From the NCBI GenBank assembly GCA_019090385.1, contig JAHRWB010000025.1, positions 1 through 64,000 of the forward strand: a stretch of 64,000 bases of DNA. The letters are read 5' to 3'. The DNA comes from Pseudomonadales bacterium. Lineage in GTDB: Bacteria; Pseudomonadota; Gammaproteobacteria; Pseudomonadales; Azotimanducaceae. Positions 34,354 to 43,750 of this stretch are shown piece by piece. A program made the translations under genes and the position numbers. How positions within the stretch are numbered: position 1 is the stretch's first letter; each line of letters begins with the position of its first letter. A model generated the notes under the pieces. That model worked only from the letters and a program-made list of their open reading frames with translations, did no database searches and had not been told where the DNA came from.

Positions 34354-35772
34354 ATGGTGCAATTCTCCCCTTCAGAATCAGTTAATCAGGCAGATCAGAC
34401 AAATCCAGCAACTGATGAAGCCGTATATCCCAGTAATCTGGCCGCAACGTATGGCTTAGGTCTGCTGTTTGTTGCTTACGTATTTTCGTTTATAGATAGA
34501 CAGATATTGAGTTTGCTTGTTGGCCCGATTCGAGAAGATTTTGGCATTTCAGATTTCGAATTCAGCTTATTACAGGGGGCTGCATTTTCTCTGCTTTATA
34601 CCGTTGTTGGGCTGCCACTGGGTCGCCTGGCAGATAGATACTCCCGACGCGTGATAATTTCAGGATCTGTTCTATTTTGGAGCCTGATGACTTGCGCGTG
34701 CGGATTATCCAAGAATTTTACTCAGTTGTTTATTTTTCGAATGGGTGTGGGTGCTGGCGAGGCGGGCCTGGCACCGTCTGCTTATTCGGTAATAACAGAC
34801 AGTTTTAAACCCGCTCATCTGGGTTACGCCATGTCCTTTTATAAAGTGGCAGTTTCCGTGGGCAGTGGTCTGGCGCTGGTAATTGGTGGTGTTGTGTTCG
34901 AATTGTTTAATAAGCATGGGGCCATTGAGACGGATTTCTTCGGCGTGATACAGCCATGGCAGGCAACCATGATAGCTATCGGCTTACCGGGCTTTCTGGT
35001 GAGTTTATTGTTGTTGACTATGCAGGAACCGTCCAGAAAGGGTGTCACAAAAGATTCGGAGCAGGAAGGAGAAGTGGGTTATCCCATAAAAACCGTTTTT
35101 GCGTATCTTGCTGCACGCAAGCGCGTTTATCTGACGCTTTTTTTAGGGGCTTCCATGAAAGCCATAGCGGGATATGGCAACGGTGCCTGGTATCCGGAGT
35201 TTTTGCACAGAAAATATGAAATGTCCAAGGGCGATATTGGCATGATTTATGGTTTGATTTACCTTAGCGCTGGTAGCATAGGTATTATGTTAGGTCCCTG
35301 GGTTGCCAATAAACTCGCTGATCGTGGATATAAAGATGCGTATATACGCACCATATTTATCGCCTGCATTGGTGCACTACCTTTTTCAGTTATCGCGCCA
35401 TTGGCAGGAGATGCGACGATAACGCTGGTTCTTTTATGGTTCGCAACATTTTTTGGCAGTGCTTATCTTGGTTTAATGGCGGCATCCTTTCAGGTCATCA
35501 CGCCCAATCGAATGCGGGGTCAAACCACCGCGATCTACATATTTATCACAAATATCATTGGCATGGCCCTGGGAACCAGCATTATTGCGATATTTACCGA
35601 CTTCGTTTTTCAGGATGAAGGGGCATTGCACTACTCAATAGCGACGGTTAGTGTTATTTTTTATCCCTTGGCCATTATATTTTTCTGGTTCTGTATGCCG
35701 GCATATCGGGACGCCATTGATGAATCGAGTCAATGGCAAAAAGGTGGCGCGGTGCTGGAGACAGCCAAATGA
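34354..35772 (+). CDS. MFS transporter, spinster-like family
   Basis: This 472-residue permease has about 12 helices. The first helix, FVAYVFSFIDRQILSLLVGPI, followed by FSLLYTVVGLPLGRLADRYS, is typical of the spinster-like MFS branch common in aromatic, terpenoid and steroid degradation loci of proteobacteria. It probably imports or exports an organic compound of the pathway. It follows the thiolase-like gene by about 150 bp and precedes the alcohol dehydrogenase gene by 62 bp, all rightward. Confidence 0.9.
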   Translation: MVQFSPSESVNQADQTNPATDEAVYPSNLAATYGLGLLFVAYVFSFIDRQILSLLVGPIREDFGISDFEFSLLQGAAFSLLYTVVGLPLGRLADRYSRRVIISGSVLFWSLMTCACGLSKNFTQLFIFRMGVGAGEAGLAPSAYSVITDSFKPAHLGYAMSFYKVAVSVGSGLALVIGGVVFELFNKHGAIETDFFGVIQPWQATMIAIGLPGFLVSLLLLTMQEPSRKGVTKDSEQEGEVGYPIKTVFAYLAARKRVYLTLFLGASMKAIAGYGNGAWYPEFLHRKYEMSKGDIGMIYGLIYLSAGSIGIMLGPWVANKLADRGYKDAYIRTIFIACIGALPFSVIAPLAGDATITLVLLWFATFFGSAYLGLMAASFQVITPNRMRGQTTAIYIFITNIIGMALGTSIIAIFTDFVFQDEGALHYSIATVSVIFYPLAIIFFWFCMPAYRDAIDESSQWQKGGAVLETAK

Positions 35773-35834
35773 TTCTGGATAAGTTATTTGTCCGGAAAAT
35801 TAAATTGTCCTAATACACAAAGGGGAAAGACACT

Positions 35835-36923
35835 ATGCGGGCAGCAATATTTCGACAGGCTCATGAACCTCTGTCAATTGAAACCATCAGTATCGATAAG
35901 CCCAAGGATCAGGAGGTTCTGGTTCGTACCGTAGCGTCGGGTGTCTGTCACAGTGATTTACATTTTATCGATGGTGATTTAAAAGCTGGCAAACGCCCAA
36001 TGGTCCTCGGCCACGAGGCGGCAGGTGTTGTTGAACAGGTTGGTAGTGCCGTTACCCTGGTTAAACCAGGAGATCATATTGTTGCCTGTTTGTCTGGTTT
36101 TTGCGGTAGCTGCCGCTTGTGCCTGAGTGGGCATCCGAACCTGTGTGAAGCACGTTATGTGGCCAGAGGGCGGGGCTCTGAATCCCGGCTTAACCAGGAT
36201 GGCGAAAAATTAATTCAATTTGCGGATATCGCCAGTTTTGCCGAGCAGATGTTGCTGCATGAAAACTCCATTGTAAAAATTGATCGGGAAATTCCCCTGG
36301 ATCGTGCGGCACTGGTTGGTTGTGGTGTGCTGACCGGTGTAGGGGCAGCCCTGCGGACTTCCGGGTTGGAAGCTGGCCAGACGGTCGCTGTATACGGTTG
36401 TGGTGGCGTGGGTTTGTCCGTCATCCAGGGTGCACTTATTGCAGGAGCTAGTCGCATCATTGCTATCGATCAGTTCCAGTCGAAATTAACCATGGCCAGT
36501 GAGGCAGGTGCGACGGATTGTATCGATGCAACCGAGGGCAATGCTGTAGAACAGCTCCGCGAACTGACAAAGGGTTTGGGTGTGGATCATGCCTTTGAAG
36601 CGGTTGGTTCTCCTGCATTGATCCGTCAGGCCATTGAGTCACTGGCGACCCATGGTACGGCCACCATTGTTGGTGTTCCGCCTGACGGAGCGATGATCGA
36701 ATTCCCATTCAGTGCTGTGCGCCCTGAGTGCAAGGTCCAGACCTCTCGCATGGGTTCAAACAGATTTCGAACGGATATACCACTGTATCTGGAGTTTTAT
36801 CGGCAGGGGCGTCTTAAGCTCGATGACATGGTCAGTAGAAGAGGTCGGTTGGAAGATGTTAATGAAGCGTTTCGTGCCATGAAAGCCGGTGAAGTGGCAC
36901 GCAGTGTGCTTATGTTTGATTAA
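35835..36923 (+). CDS. Zinc-dependent alcohol dehydrogenase (MDR, class III-like)
   Basis: This 362-residue dehydrogenase has catalytic zinc ligands Cys38 (GVCHSDLH) and His60/Glu61 (GHEAAG), and the structural zinc quartet Cys90, Cys93, Cys96 and Cys104. The cofactor loop GCGGVGLSVIQGA and an Asp at the end of the next strand (IIAIDQFQSK) point to NAD. AGGGGAAAG precedes the ATG. It oxidises an alcohol to aldehyde. Its last codons and stop (TTT GAT TAA) form the first unit of a 13-bp tandem repeat. Confidence 0.93.
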   Translation: MRAAIFRQAHEPLSIETISIDKPKDQEVLVRTVASGVCHSDLHFIDGDLKAGKRPMVLGHEAAGVVEQVGSAVTLVKPGDHIVACLSGFCGSCRLCLSGHPNLCEARYVARGRGSESRLNQDGEKLIQFADIASFAEQMLLHENSIVKIDREIPLDRAALVGCGVLTGVGAALRTSGLEAGQTVAVYGCGGVGLSVIQGALIAGASRIIAIDQFQSKLTMASEAGATDCIDATEGNAVEQLRELTKGLGVDHAFEAVGSPALIRQAIESLATHGTATIVGVPPDGAMIEFPFSAVRPECKVQTSRMGSNRFRTDIPLYLEFYRQGRLKLDDMVSRRGRLEDVNEAFRAMKAGEVARSVLMFD

Positions 36924-36992
36924 GTAGTTTGATTAAGTAGTTTGATTAAGTAGTTTGATTAAGTAGTTTGATTAAGTAGTTTGATTGAGTAG
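36915..36992. repeat. 13-bp tandem repeat, six copies, spanning the alcohol dehydrogenase stop
   Basis: TTTGATTAAGTAG is repeated five times exactly (36915-36979), with a sixth copy carrying one change (TTTGATTGAGTAG, 36980-36992). The first copy encodes the last two residues (Phe, Asp) and the TAA stop of the dehydrogenase, and the array ends three bases before the next ATG. The identical copies suggest recent slippage amplification. The array fills the intergenic space and leaves no standard ribosome site for the following gene. Confidence 0.95.
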
Positions 36993-36995
36993 TTT

Positions 36996-37511
36996 ATGGA
37001 TATATCGTCAGCCGATCTCCTATTGGGAATAAGCGAGTTTTCCATTGGGCTGGCCGGGTTTTCAGGCATTGTTGCGGCACTGGCGCATCGCTCCGGAAAT
37101 TGGGTCCAGGTAGATCGGTACCGGATTGGAAATTTGCTATATTCAGGACTTTCGCCTGGCTTTTTGGCCTTTTTTGCATTGGGACTGAATGCCTCTGACA
37201 TTGAGCCAGACATCACCTGGAAATTCAGTGCTGGCACACTGGCACTGGTCCTTAGCTATGGCATGTTCGTCACCGTTTACGGTCGCAAAAAACTACCTGA
37301 TAAAGAACGTGTCTTAATCAGTATCCCGGTTTTTTATATACAAAGGATGATCTCGCTGATCGCCTTGGTGTTTCAGCTGATTGCCATATTTGGCCTTTAT
37401 AGCGAATATATCTTCACCATTTTCTATTTTGGCTTGGTCGCACAACTTTTTGTGGCAACGATCCAATTTGTCCGCATAATTTTTGTAAGACCAAAAATCG
37501 ATGATTCCTAG
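36996..37511 (+). CDS. Unknown membrane protein, family with a decayed paralogue in this window
   Basis: This 171-residue protein is not one I recognise. It has about five hydrophobic helices (roughly residues 8-30, 44-62, 76-94, 104-130 and 135-158) and short polar loops such as HRSGNWVQVDRYRIG and GRKKLPDKERV. The segment LAGFSGIV, the loop with R-R-G-N and the ITWKFSAG piece recur in the degenerate copy at 50111-50498. It begins right after the 13-bp repeat and ends before a strong bidirectional terminator, so it may be read from the alcohol dehydrogenase transcript. Function unknown. Confidence 0.75.
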   Translation: MDISSADLLLGISEFSIGLAGFSGIVAALAHRSGNWVQVDRYRIGNLLYSGLSPGFLAFFALGLNASDIEPDITWKFSAGTLALVLSYGMFVTVYGRKKLPDKERVLISIPVFYIQRMISLIALVFQLIAIFGLYSEYIFTIFYFGLVAQLFVATIQFVRIIFVRPKIDDS

Positions 37512-37539
37512 TGGCTTTTACAAATTGAAAAACCCAATA

Positions 37540-37567
37540 AAAAAGCCCTGCTGATGCAGGGCTTTTT
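37540..37567. terminator. Bidirectional rho-independent terminator
   Basis: AAAAAGCCCTGC (37540-37551) and GCAGGGCTTTTT (37556-37567) form a perfect 12-bp stem with loop TGAT. T-runs are present on both strands. It separates the rightward unknown membrane protein gene from the leftward TonB receptor gene. Confidence 0.93.
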
Positions 37568-37605
37568 CTCTTCAAGAACTGTAAGTTACTATTTCAGGAC
37601 CACAC

Positions 37606-39936
37606 TCATTCCAGGTAAGCACTTAAGGTCAGGCCGTAGGTGCGTCCAATAGTAAGAAAGGTACTATAACTGCCGGTTTGTAAGGGTGTATTCGCGACAA
37701 CGTTTCGTCGAATAGTATTACCGAGGTTCCGACCCCATACCGTTGCGGTATATTTACCCTCCGGTGATGTCAGAGCAATTTGAGAGTTCCATTTGTTAAA
37801 TGCACCCCTCTCTTTTTCTGGTCGCAGATCAGATCCGGTATTCACCTGGCCAACAAAGGACCAGTTTACATTAAATGCATAGCTCCAATCAGTGCCGGGC
37901 AACGTGTCCTCAATAAACAGGGCGGTGCTGCTTTGCCAGTACGGAGACAGATTCAGCCGCCTGCCTGAGATATCAGTTCCAAGGGTATCAACGGGAATAG
38001 GTTCATCCGTACCGTAGCGCGCATTGGCATAGGTGACTCCCATTGAAAGCGTGATGCTATCGCTCATTGCCCACAACGTTTCCAGCTCAACGCCTTTGGA
38101 GGTGACTTCTTTTACATTGGTAATGAAAAAACCCAGGCCGGTAAAAGTATTGAGCTGGAAATCATCAAAGGTTGTGTGAAAGGCTGCGGTATTCACGATC
38201 AGTGCACCATCCAAAAATGTACCTTTAAGCCCAAGTTCATAGCTGAGTGAAGTTTCTGGGTCAAAGGTGACACCCTCCAGAACCACTGCCTGTTGATCCA
38301 AATTAAACCCGCCGGCTTTATAGCCGCGTGAAACCCCTGCATAAGTATGGAGGTTTTCGCTTAGCTGGTAGGCTACTTTTGCAGTGCCGGTCCACTCATT
38401 TTCCTTGACCTTCTGCTTAAAGCTTGGATTGTTGCAAAAGGACCCGAAAGGACCGGCAACGGCTGTCGAGCACATTGGATCGTGGATTAGCGGTGCACCA
38501 ACGGCGGCACCGTTAATGATACCACTGCCCGTTTTTTCTTCATGCGAATATCTCAGGCCCAGGGTAAATGCCAAAGCTTCCGAGGCATGCCAGGTATTGT
38601 GTGTGAATAAGGACCAGCCTTCTGTTTTGGTTTTAAAGTCCGAATCATAGCCCTGGTTAAGCGTATGGCCTGGCACTTCTTCGCGTCCTGCAGGATTGCC
38701 GCTAACTAATGATGCCAGTGCTGTTGCGCTGACGCCGCCCGTAAATAGAAGACTAACATAAGCCGGTCCAGCTGTTGAAAAGGCTACTATTTCATCGGAG
38801 GACATGTCTTCTGAGTAAATATACGCACCAAAAAACCAGTCAATATCATCGGTTGAGCCAATCAGATGAAATTCCTGACTGAAGTTTTCAAAGGGATTGG
38901 TGGTATCGAGTGTGCTCAGTATATCGGCTGATGAAAAGTCAGGATCCACGCCACGATGCATGTCGAACTCACGATAGGCCGTCAGAGATTTAAATGAGAT
39001 GTCGTCGTTGATATCCCAGCTAACTTCCACGGAAATACCCTTATCCTTAATATCTGTAAAGGGTGGAAAATTTACCCCTACCTGGGGATCCTTATCCTTT
39101 TCAAAAATGTGTTGAACACCCCCAATAGCGCTTACAACAGGTTCGCGGGAACCAACTTCGGTAAAGACTGCGACACAGCATTCCTCTTCCTTTTCGCTAT
39201 AGTCGAGAATGACCCGTACTTCGAGCTCGTCCGAAGGTGCCCATAGAGCCTGGCCCTTCAGGATATAACGGTTTTTGTCACTGTAAACCTCGTCGGTATT
39301 AACGTCCTCTACATATCCGTCTCTTTCGGCCCATGCATAGGAAAACCTGAACGCCAGTTCATCATTGGCATCAGCATTGAAAAAACCTTTTACATTGATA
39401 AAATCCAAATTTCCCGCTGATACTTCTATGCGCGCATTTTTCTCAAATTGGGGTTTGTTGGTCACCACATTGACAGCCCCTGCCACGGTATTTTTACCGA
39501 ACAGTGTGCCCTGTGGGCCACGCAGGATTTCAATTCTTTCGATATCGCCCAAATCCGAAAATGCCTGGCCTGCACGACTTCGATAAACACCGTCAATAAA
39601 GGTACCCACAGCAGCTTCCAGGCCCGGATTACTGCCTGCGGTGCCTACACCACGGATTCGAATGGATCCACCTTGCCCCGAATTGGTGGATTGCTGGATG
39701 GCTACGCTGGGTGATATTTCGGCGAGGGCATCAAATTCGGTAATGCCGCGACGGGCTAATTCCTCTCCACCAAAAGCGCTCACGGCTATGGGTACGTCTT
39801 GTACCGATTCTTCCCGCTTGGTAGCGGTGACGATAACCTCTTCAATGATTCGCTCACTGGCAGCAAATACTGTGTTAAAAGATAGAGTAGAAAATAACCC
39901 TATTATTATTATGAATAGTTTTTTTCTCTTAATCAT
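37606..39936 (-). CDS. TonB-dependent outer-membrane receptor
   Basis: This 776-residue protein has a signal peptide (KKLFIIIIGLFSTLSFNTVF then AA), an N-terminal TonB box (EEVIVTATKREES), a plug domain (IRILRGPQGTLFGKNTVAGA-like segment, IEILRGPQGTLFGKN here) and a long beta-barrel ending in an aromatic-type strand (YGLTLSAYLE). It belongs to the large receptor group that many marine bacteria use for hydrophobic or sugar substrates rather than only iron complexes. AAGGG precedes the ATG. It is monocistronic and lies beside the catabolic block, so it may bring that substrate across the outer membrane; the ligand is unknown. Confidence 0.93.
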   Translation of the reverse strand: MIKRKKLFIIIIGLFSTLSFNTVFAASERIIEEVIVTATKREESVQDVPIAVSAFGGEELARRGITEFDALAEISPSVAIQQSTNSGQGGSIRIRGVGTAGSNPGLEAAVGTFIDGVYRSRAGQAFSDLGDIERIEILRGPQGTLFGKNTVAGAVNVVTNKPQFEKNARIEVSAGNLDFINVKGFFNADANDELAFRFSYAWAERDGYVEDVNTDEVYSDKNRYILKGQALWAPSDELEVRVILDYSEKEEECCVAVFTEVGSREPVVSAIGGVQHIFEKDKDPQVGVNFPPFTDIKDKGISVEVSWDINDDISFKSLTAYREFDMHRGVDPDFSSADILSTLDTTNPFENFSQEFHLIGSTDDIDWFFGAYIYSEDMSSDEIVAFSTAGPAYVSLLFTGGVSATALASLVSGNPAGREEVPGHTLNQGYDSDFKTKTEGWSLFTHNTWHASEALAFTLGLRYSHEEKTGSGIINGAAVGAPLIHDPMCSTAVAGPFGSFCNNPSFKQKVKENEWTGTAKVAYQLSENLHTYAGVSRGYKAGGFNLDQQAVVLEGVTFDPETSLSYELGLKGTFLDGALIVNTAAFHTTFDDFQLNTFTGLGFFITNVKEVTSKGVELETLWAMSDSITLSMGVTYANARYGTDEPIPVDTLGTDISGRRLNLSPYWQSSTALFIEDTLPGTDWSYAFNVNWSFVGQVNTGSDLRPEKERGAFNKWNSQIALTSPEGKYTATVWGRNLGNTIRRNVVANTPLQTGSYSTFLTIGRTYGLTLSAYLE

Positions 39937-40493
39937 TTCAATCCCTTGTATTTTTTATTATTTATTAGAATAGGGATTGTGAGGTTGGGACCGCAAACCA
40001 TACTGCAACCGATAGCGCTTTCAGCGCGTGCGCATTGAAAATACCATGCCCGGATTACATGTTTGATAGGAAATTGCGCGGAAACACTCAAATAATGCTG
40101 CAAATGAATAATTACAAAGTGTTGCCTCAACAAACCCTGAAATTTACCAAATTGCTTAGTCCTCTTAGTGGGAGTTATATTTCGAGTGTATGTCATAGCT
40201 GTAACAAAATCAAAGCGTTGATTTTGGGTGTGTTGATAGCGCATATACGTATATATCCTGTGCTTGAGGGGTGGATTGGCAAGGTGAAAATATTTCATTG
40301 TTGGAAGAGTCGAACTCACTCCCGTAGAGGGCTTTTACGGTGATAATGCGCACTTCATAAGTGCTTAATAGACTGGGTATTCCTTAGTCCAGGTGTTAGT
40401 TAATTTGAAAGCGGCACGTCATAACACACTCAAATGCTTGTTGTCGCAAGTAGTTGTGGCAAATTGTTACAGTGAATAGCAGGTAGGAAAAAA
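39937..40493. other. Long intergenic region between TonB receptor and GNAT genes
   Basis: This 557-bp divergent region holds the promoters of both flanking genes. Overlapping open frames on both strands have no recognisable protein character. Two hairpins stand out: CAAAATCAA/TTGATTTTG around AGCG at 40205-40226, and GCACTT/AAGTGC around CAT at 40350-40364. A GCGC-rich stretch lies near 40014-40032. No tRNA or known RNA was recognised. Confidence 0.6.
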
Positions 40494-41051
40494 ATGCAGA
40501 TAAAACTGGCAGAACTCTCGGAAATAGATGACGTGCTTGCACTTCATTATAAGTATCAGGTTGACTCGATTCCCGAGGTAGATAAAAAGGATGGGTTCGT
40601 AACTACACCATTTACCAAAGCAGAGTTGACGGATTTGGCGATCAAAGAAAAAGGTTTGTTTATAGCGAAAAAAAATGGGCGTGTGATTGCCTACGTTATG
40701 GCAGCTTCCTGGGAGTTTTGGTCAGCCTGGCCAATATTTGAGTTTATGATAAAGGATTTACCCAAGCTCAAATATCATGATCAAATATTGGATACTGACA
40801 ATTCGTATCAATACGGCCCGGTATGTATTGATACGAGCGTTAGAGGAAGCGGCATACTGGAAAAAATATTTGCTTTCGCAAAAGAAGCGATGTCAGAAAG
40901 ATATACAATTTTGGTGACCTTTGTGAACAAAACCAATACTCGATCTTATGCTGCACACAGTAGGAAGCTGGGGCTGGATGTATTGCAAGAATTCGAGTTT
41001 AACAATAATCGCTATTATGAAATGGCTTGTCTTACAGCAAATCGCATTTAG
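40494..41051 (+). CDS. GNAT-family N-acetyltransferase-like protein
   Basis: This 185-residue protein shows the acetyl-CoA binding core of the GNAT fold: YGPVCIDTSVRGSGILEKIF, in which RGSG stands for the RxxGxG loop, and the following TFVNKTNTRSYAAHSRKLGL, the usual late motif with Asn and Tyr. It transfers an acyl group to an unknown amine. AGGTAGGAAA precedes the ATG. It is a single gene with no functional link to its neighbours visible. Confidence 0.82.
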   Translation: MQIKLAELSEIDDVLALHYKYQVDSIPEVDKKDGFVTTPFTKAELTDLAIKEKGLFIAKKNGRVIAYVMAASWEFWSAWPIFEFMIKDLPKLKYHDQILDTDNSYQYGPVCIDTSVRGSGILEKIFAFAKEAMSERYTILVTFVNKTNTRSYAAHSRKLGLDVLQEFEFNNNRYYEMACLTANRI

Positions 41052-41191
41052 TCGGTAGATGTGCTGGGGGTGTTCGACAGTTCAATAAATAAATCGTGAA
41101 GTGACGCGCCTGTTACCCGGGTGACTTTTTTGACCTGAATGCCAGAATAATGATATATGTTAATGCTAACTGATTAATAGTGGAGAGACAG

Positions 41192-42397
41192 ATGCAGCCT
41201 AAGCATATATTGGATGGGTACCGGGTTCTGGATTTTTCACAGGTTATCGCAGGCCCCATGGCGACGCGTATGATGGCAGAGATGGGTGCAGAGGTGATCA
41301 AGATAGAGCTGCTACCGGCGGGCGATTCCTCTCGTCATTTGCCCTACCGTCGAGATGGCCGAAGCGCCTATTTCGTGCAGCAGAATCGCGGTAAAAAGAG
41401 CCTTTGCATTGATGCTAAAACAGATGAGGGACGTGCAGTATTGGAGGAGTTAATACCGCAATGTGATGTGCTGGTTGAGAATTTCGCTCCCGGTGCCATG
41501 GCACGTATGGGGTTTGATTACGAAAATGTAAAACGCATGAACCCTGAGATTATCATGTGCTCAATTTCGGGCTTTGGTCAGAGTGGCCCGCTTGCAGAAC
41601 TACCGGGGTACGATTTTATTGCAGCTTCATATGCCGGCGTTATTGACCTGATCGGAAAACCGGATGAGCCACCGGTATTTCCTATGTTGGCGATAGGAGA
41701 TGCCAGTACCGCCGTGCATGCCTTGGCGGCTATTAATGGTGCCCTGTTGCATAAAGAGCGCACGGGTCGTGGCCAACATCTGGATATCTCCTTACTCGAT
41801 ACCTATTTTAATAAGCAGGAAATTTCTGTGCAGGCCTATAGTGCCAGTGGCGGTAGCCTGTTGCCCAGACGCTCTGGCTCTCATCACTATTTACTTTGTC
41901 CTTTGGGCGTATATAAGGGCCGGGACCACTATTATTTTATCATGGCTGATTGGGCTAAAGTTTGCGTTTTAATTGGGCGCCCAGAACTGGTTGATGATCC
42001 ACGCTTCGCCTCCGTCACAGCGCGTCTTGAAAATTTGCAGGGGGTTATTGATGCCATAGAAGGTTGGCTTGGTGAGCATTCAGATAAAGAGGTGCTGGGC
42101 GCATTTGCCGATGCGCATTTACCCATTGCGCCGATACTCACTGTGCCCGAAGCGATGCAGCATCCGCATTTGATAGAGCGGGGTATTGTGCGTGAAATTG
42201 AAGACAGGGTGCTGGGAAAGTTTTCCGTACCAGGTATGCCGTTACGATTTTCAGAGTTCCCGGAGCAACCTGATCTCATAGCCCCCTTTCGAGGCGAGCA
42301 CAATAGAGAGATTCTGAGCGAGGTGCTTGGCTATTCTGCTGATCGCCTTGACCGTCTTGAAAAAGACGCCGTTCTGGGCGCTGAAGCCTATGAATAA
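41192..42397 (+). CDS. CaiB/BaiF family III CoA-transferase
   Basis: The 401-residue protein has GAEVIKIELLPAGDSSRH, NFAPGAMARMGFDY, ISGFGQSGP and GRGQHLDISLLDT with catalytic Asp203. It should form a CoA thioester from a carboxylic acid, with succinyl-CoA or another acyl-CoA as donor. A GTG at 41180 opens the frame, but GGAGAGA lies 5-10 nt before the ATG at 41192, so that start is used. It precedes an acyl-CoA dehydrogenase gene by 156 bp and the two probably act in sequence (activation, then desaturation). Confidence 0.92.
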   Translation: MQPKHILDGYRVLDFSQVIAGPMATRMMAEMGAEVIKIELLPAGDSSRHLPYRRDGRSAYFVQQNRGKKSLCIDAKTDEGRAVLEELIPQCDVLVENFAPGAMARMGFDYENVKRMNPEIIMCSISGFGQSGPLAELPGYDFIAASYAGVIDLIGKPDEPPVFPMLAIGDASTAVHALAAINGALLHKERTGRGQHLDISLLDTYFNKQEISVQAYSASGGSLLPRRSGSHHYLLCPLGVYKGRDHYYFIMADWAKVCVLIGRPELVDDPRFASVTARLENLQGVIDAIEGWLGEHSDKEVLGAFADAHLPIAPILTVPEAMQHPHLIERGIVREIEDRVLGKFSVPGMPLRFSEFPEQPDLIAPFRGEHNREILSEVLGYSADRLDRLEKDAVLGAEAYE

Positions 42398-42553
42398 AGT
42401 GGTCAAATTTCAGGTATTTTGATAACCATGTAAAGCGAAAAGGGTAGTTTGAGTTTGCCCTATACCTGGCAGGTACCGGGTAATTTTATTGCCCGGCGAT
42501 ATTTCAATAAGCGGAGGTAGGCGCTCTGCTTTCTACCATGGCTATAACAGGTT

Positions 42554-43750
42554 ATGATCAAACGCATGGATAAATTAGAAGAATTTCGTATAGAAACAAG
42601 ACAGTGGCTTGCTGAAAATTGCCCCCAGAGTGTCCGTAAACCGGGATTTATTCCCTGGGGTAGCCAGAAAATGAAACTCAAGGCAGACACCCAGACCTGG
42701 CTGGATCTTATGATCGGCAAGGGCTGGACGGTGCCCACCTGGCCAAAGGAATATGGTGGTGCCGGTCTTAGCAGAGAGCAATATATGGTGCTGATGCAGG
42801 AAATGCGCAGCATCAACGCGCGCGCGGCGTTGACTGGACGTGGCGTGAATTATATTGGCCCGACGGTGTTGGAATTTGGAACCGACGAACAAAAAGCTAA
42901 ATGGTTGCCAACGTTTGCCAAAGGCCAGGGGGGTTGGTGCATGGGTTATAGCGAACCTGCCGCTGGCAGTGATCTTGCCAATTTGCAGCTGCGCTGCGTG
43001 GATGAAGGTGACGTTTATCGTCTGAATGGTATGAAGACCTGGACCTCGGATGGTATATACGGAGACTGGATTTTTTGCCTGGTCAGAACGGATACCGAAA
43101 AACCGAAACATGACGGTATTAGTTTAGTGCTGGTCAATATGGATCAGCCAGGTGTTGAAGTCAGGCCTATTCAACTGATCAGTGGTGATTCGCCTTTTTG
43201 TGAGACATTTTTTGATGATGCCATCGCGGATAAAGGCGACATGATTGGTCCAAAAAATAAGGGTTGGTCGGTTGGCAAGCGCCTCTTGCAATATGAACGT
43301 TCCGTGCATGGTGGTGTCAATACCAGTGGCGCCCAGGTAGTCGAAAAACGGCAGTCCATAGCGGAAATAGCTAAAACTTATATTGGCGTGAATGCTGAGG
43401 GTAAAATAAATGACGAAGCCTTCCGCACGCGCTTGTTAAAACTCGAAATGAACGACCGTGCCTACAAACTAACGCAGCAGCGCGTCATTGCAGAAACGAA
43501 AGCCAGCGCTCCGGCACTGGCAACCTCAATCCTTAAAGTGGGGATGGCTGAATTTGCCAAAGAGCGAACAGAGGTATTGCTGGAGGCAATGGGCTCTCAA
43601 GGCCTGGGTTGGGAAGGTGATGCTTTTACGGATAAAGAAATACGCGCTACGCGAGACTGGTTACATACGCGAGCGGTTTCCATCTATGGTGGAACCAGTG
43701 AAATTCAACGGAATATCATTGCTAAGCGTGTGTTGGGCCTGCCTGATTAG
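42554..43750 (+). CDS. Acyl-CoA dehydrogenase
   Basis: This 398-residue flavoenzyme has MGYSEPAAGSDLANLQLRC, NGMKTWTSDG and the C-terminal SIYGGTSEIQRNIIAKRVLG, the standard bacterial acyl-CoA dehydrogenase end. It oxidises an acyl-CoA to the 2-enoyl-CoA with ETF as acceptor. Two ATGs (42554 and 42566) are possible and no ribosome site decides between them. It follows a CoA-transferase gene and precedes the NUDIX gene. The long N-terminal arm is typical of the branched or cyclic acyl-CoA dehydrogenase group found in degradation loci. Confidence 0.92.
   Translation: MIKRMDKLEEFRIETRQWLAENCPQSVRKPGFIPWGSQKMKLKADTQTWLDLMIGKGWTVPTWPKEYGGAGLSREQYMVLMQEMRSINARAALTGRGVNYIGPTVLEFGTDEQKAKWLPTFAKGQGGWCMGYSEPAAGSDLANLQLRCVDEGDVYRLNGMKTWTSDGIYGDWIFCLVRTDTEKPKHDGISLVLVNMDQPGVEVRPIQLISGDSPFCETFFDDAIADKGDMIGPKNKGWSVGKRLLQYERSVHGGVNTSGAQVVEKRQSIAEIAKTYIGVNAEGKINDEAFRTRLLKLEMNDRAYKLTQQRVIAETKASAPALATSILKVGMAEFAKERTEVLLEAMGSQGLGWEGDAFTDKEIRATRDWLHTRAVSIYGGTSEIQRNIIAKRVLGLPD

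Noticed and set aside
39933-40319. A 128-residue leftward open frame and an overlapping 102-residue rightward frame upstream of the TonB receptor
   Set aside because: They overlap each other on opposite strands, have no ribosome sites, odd composition and no family features. The region reads as promoter DNA.
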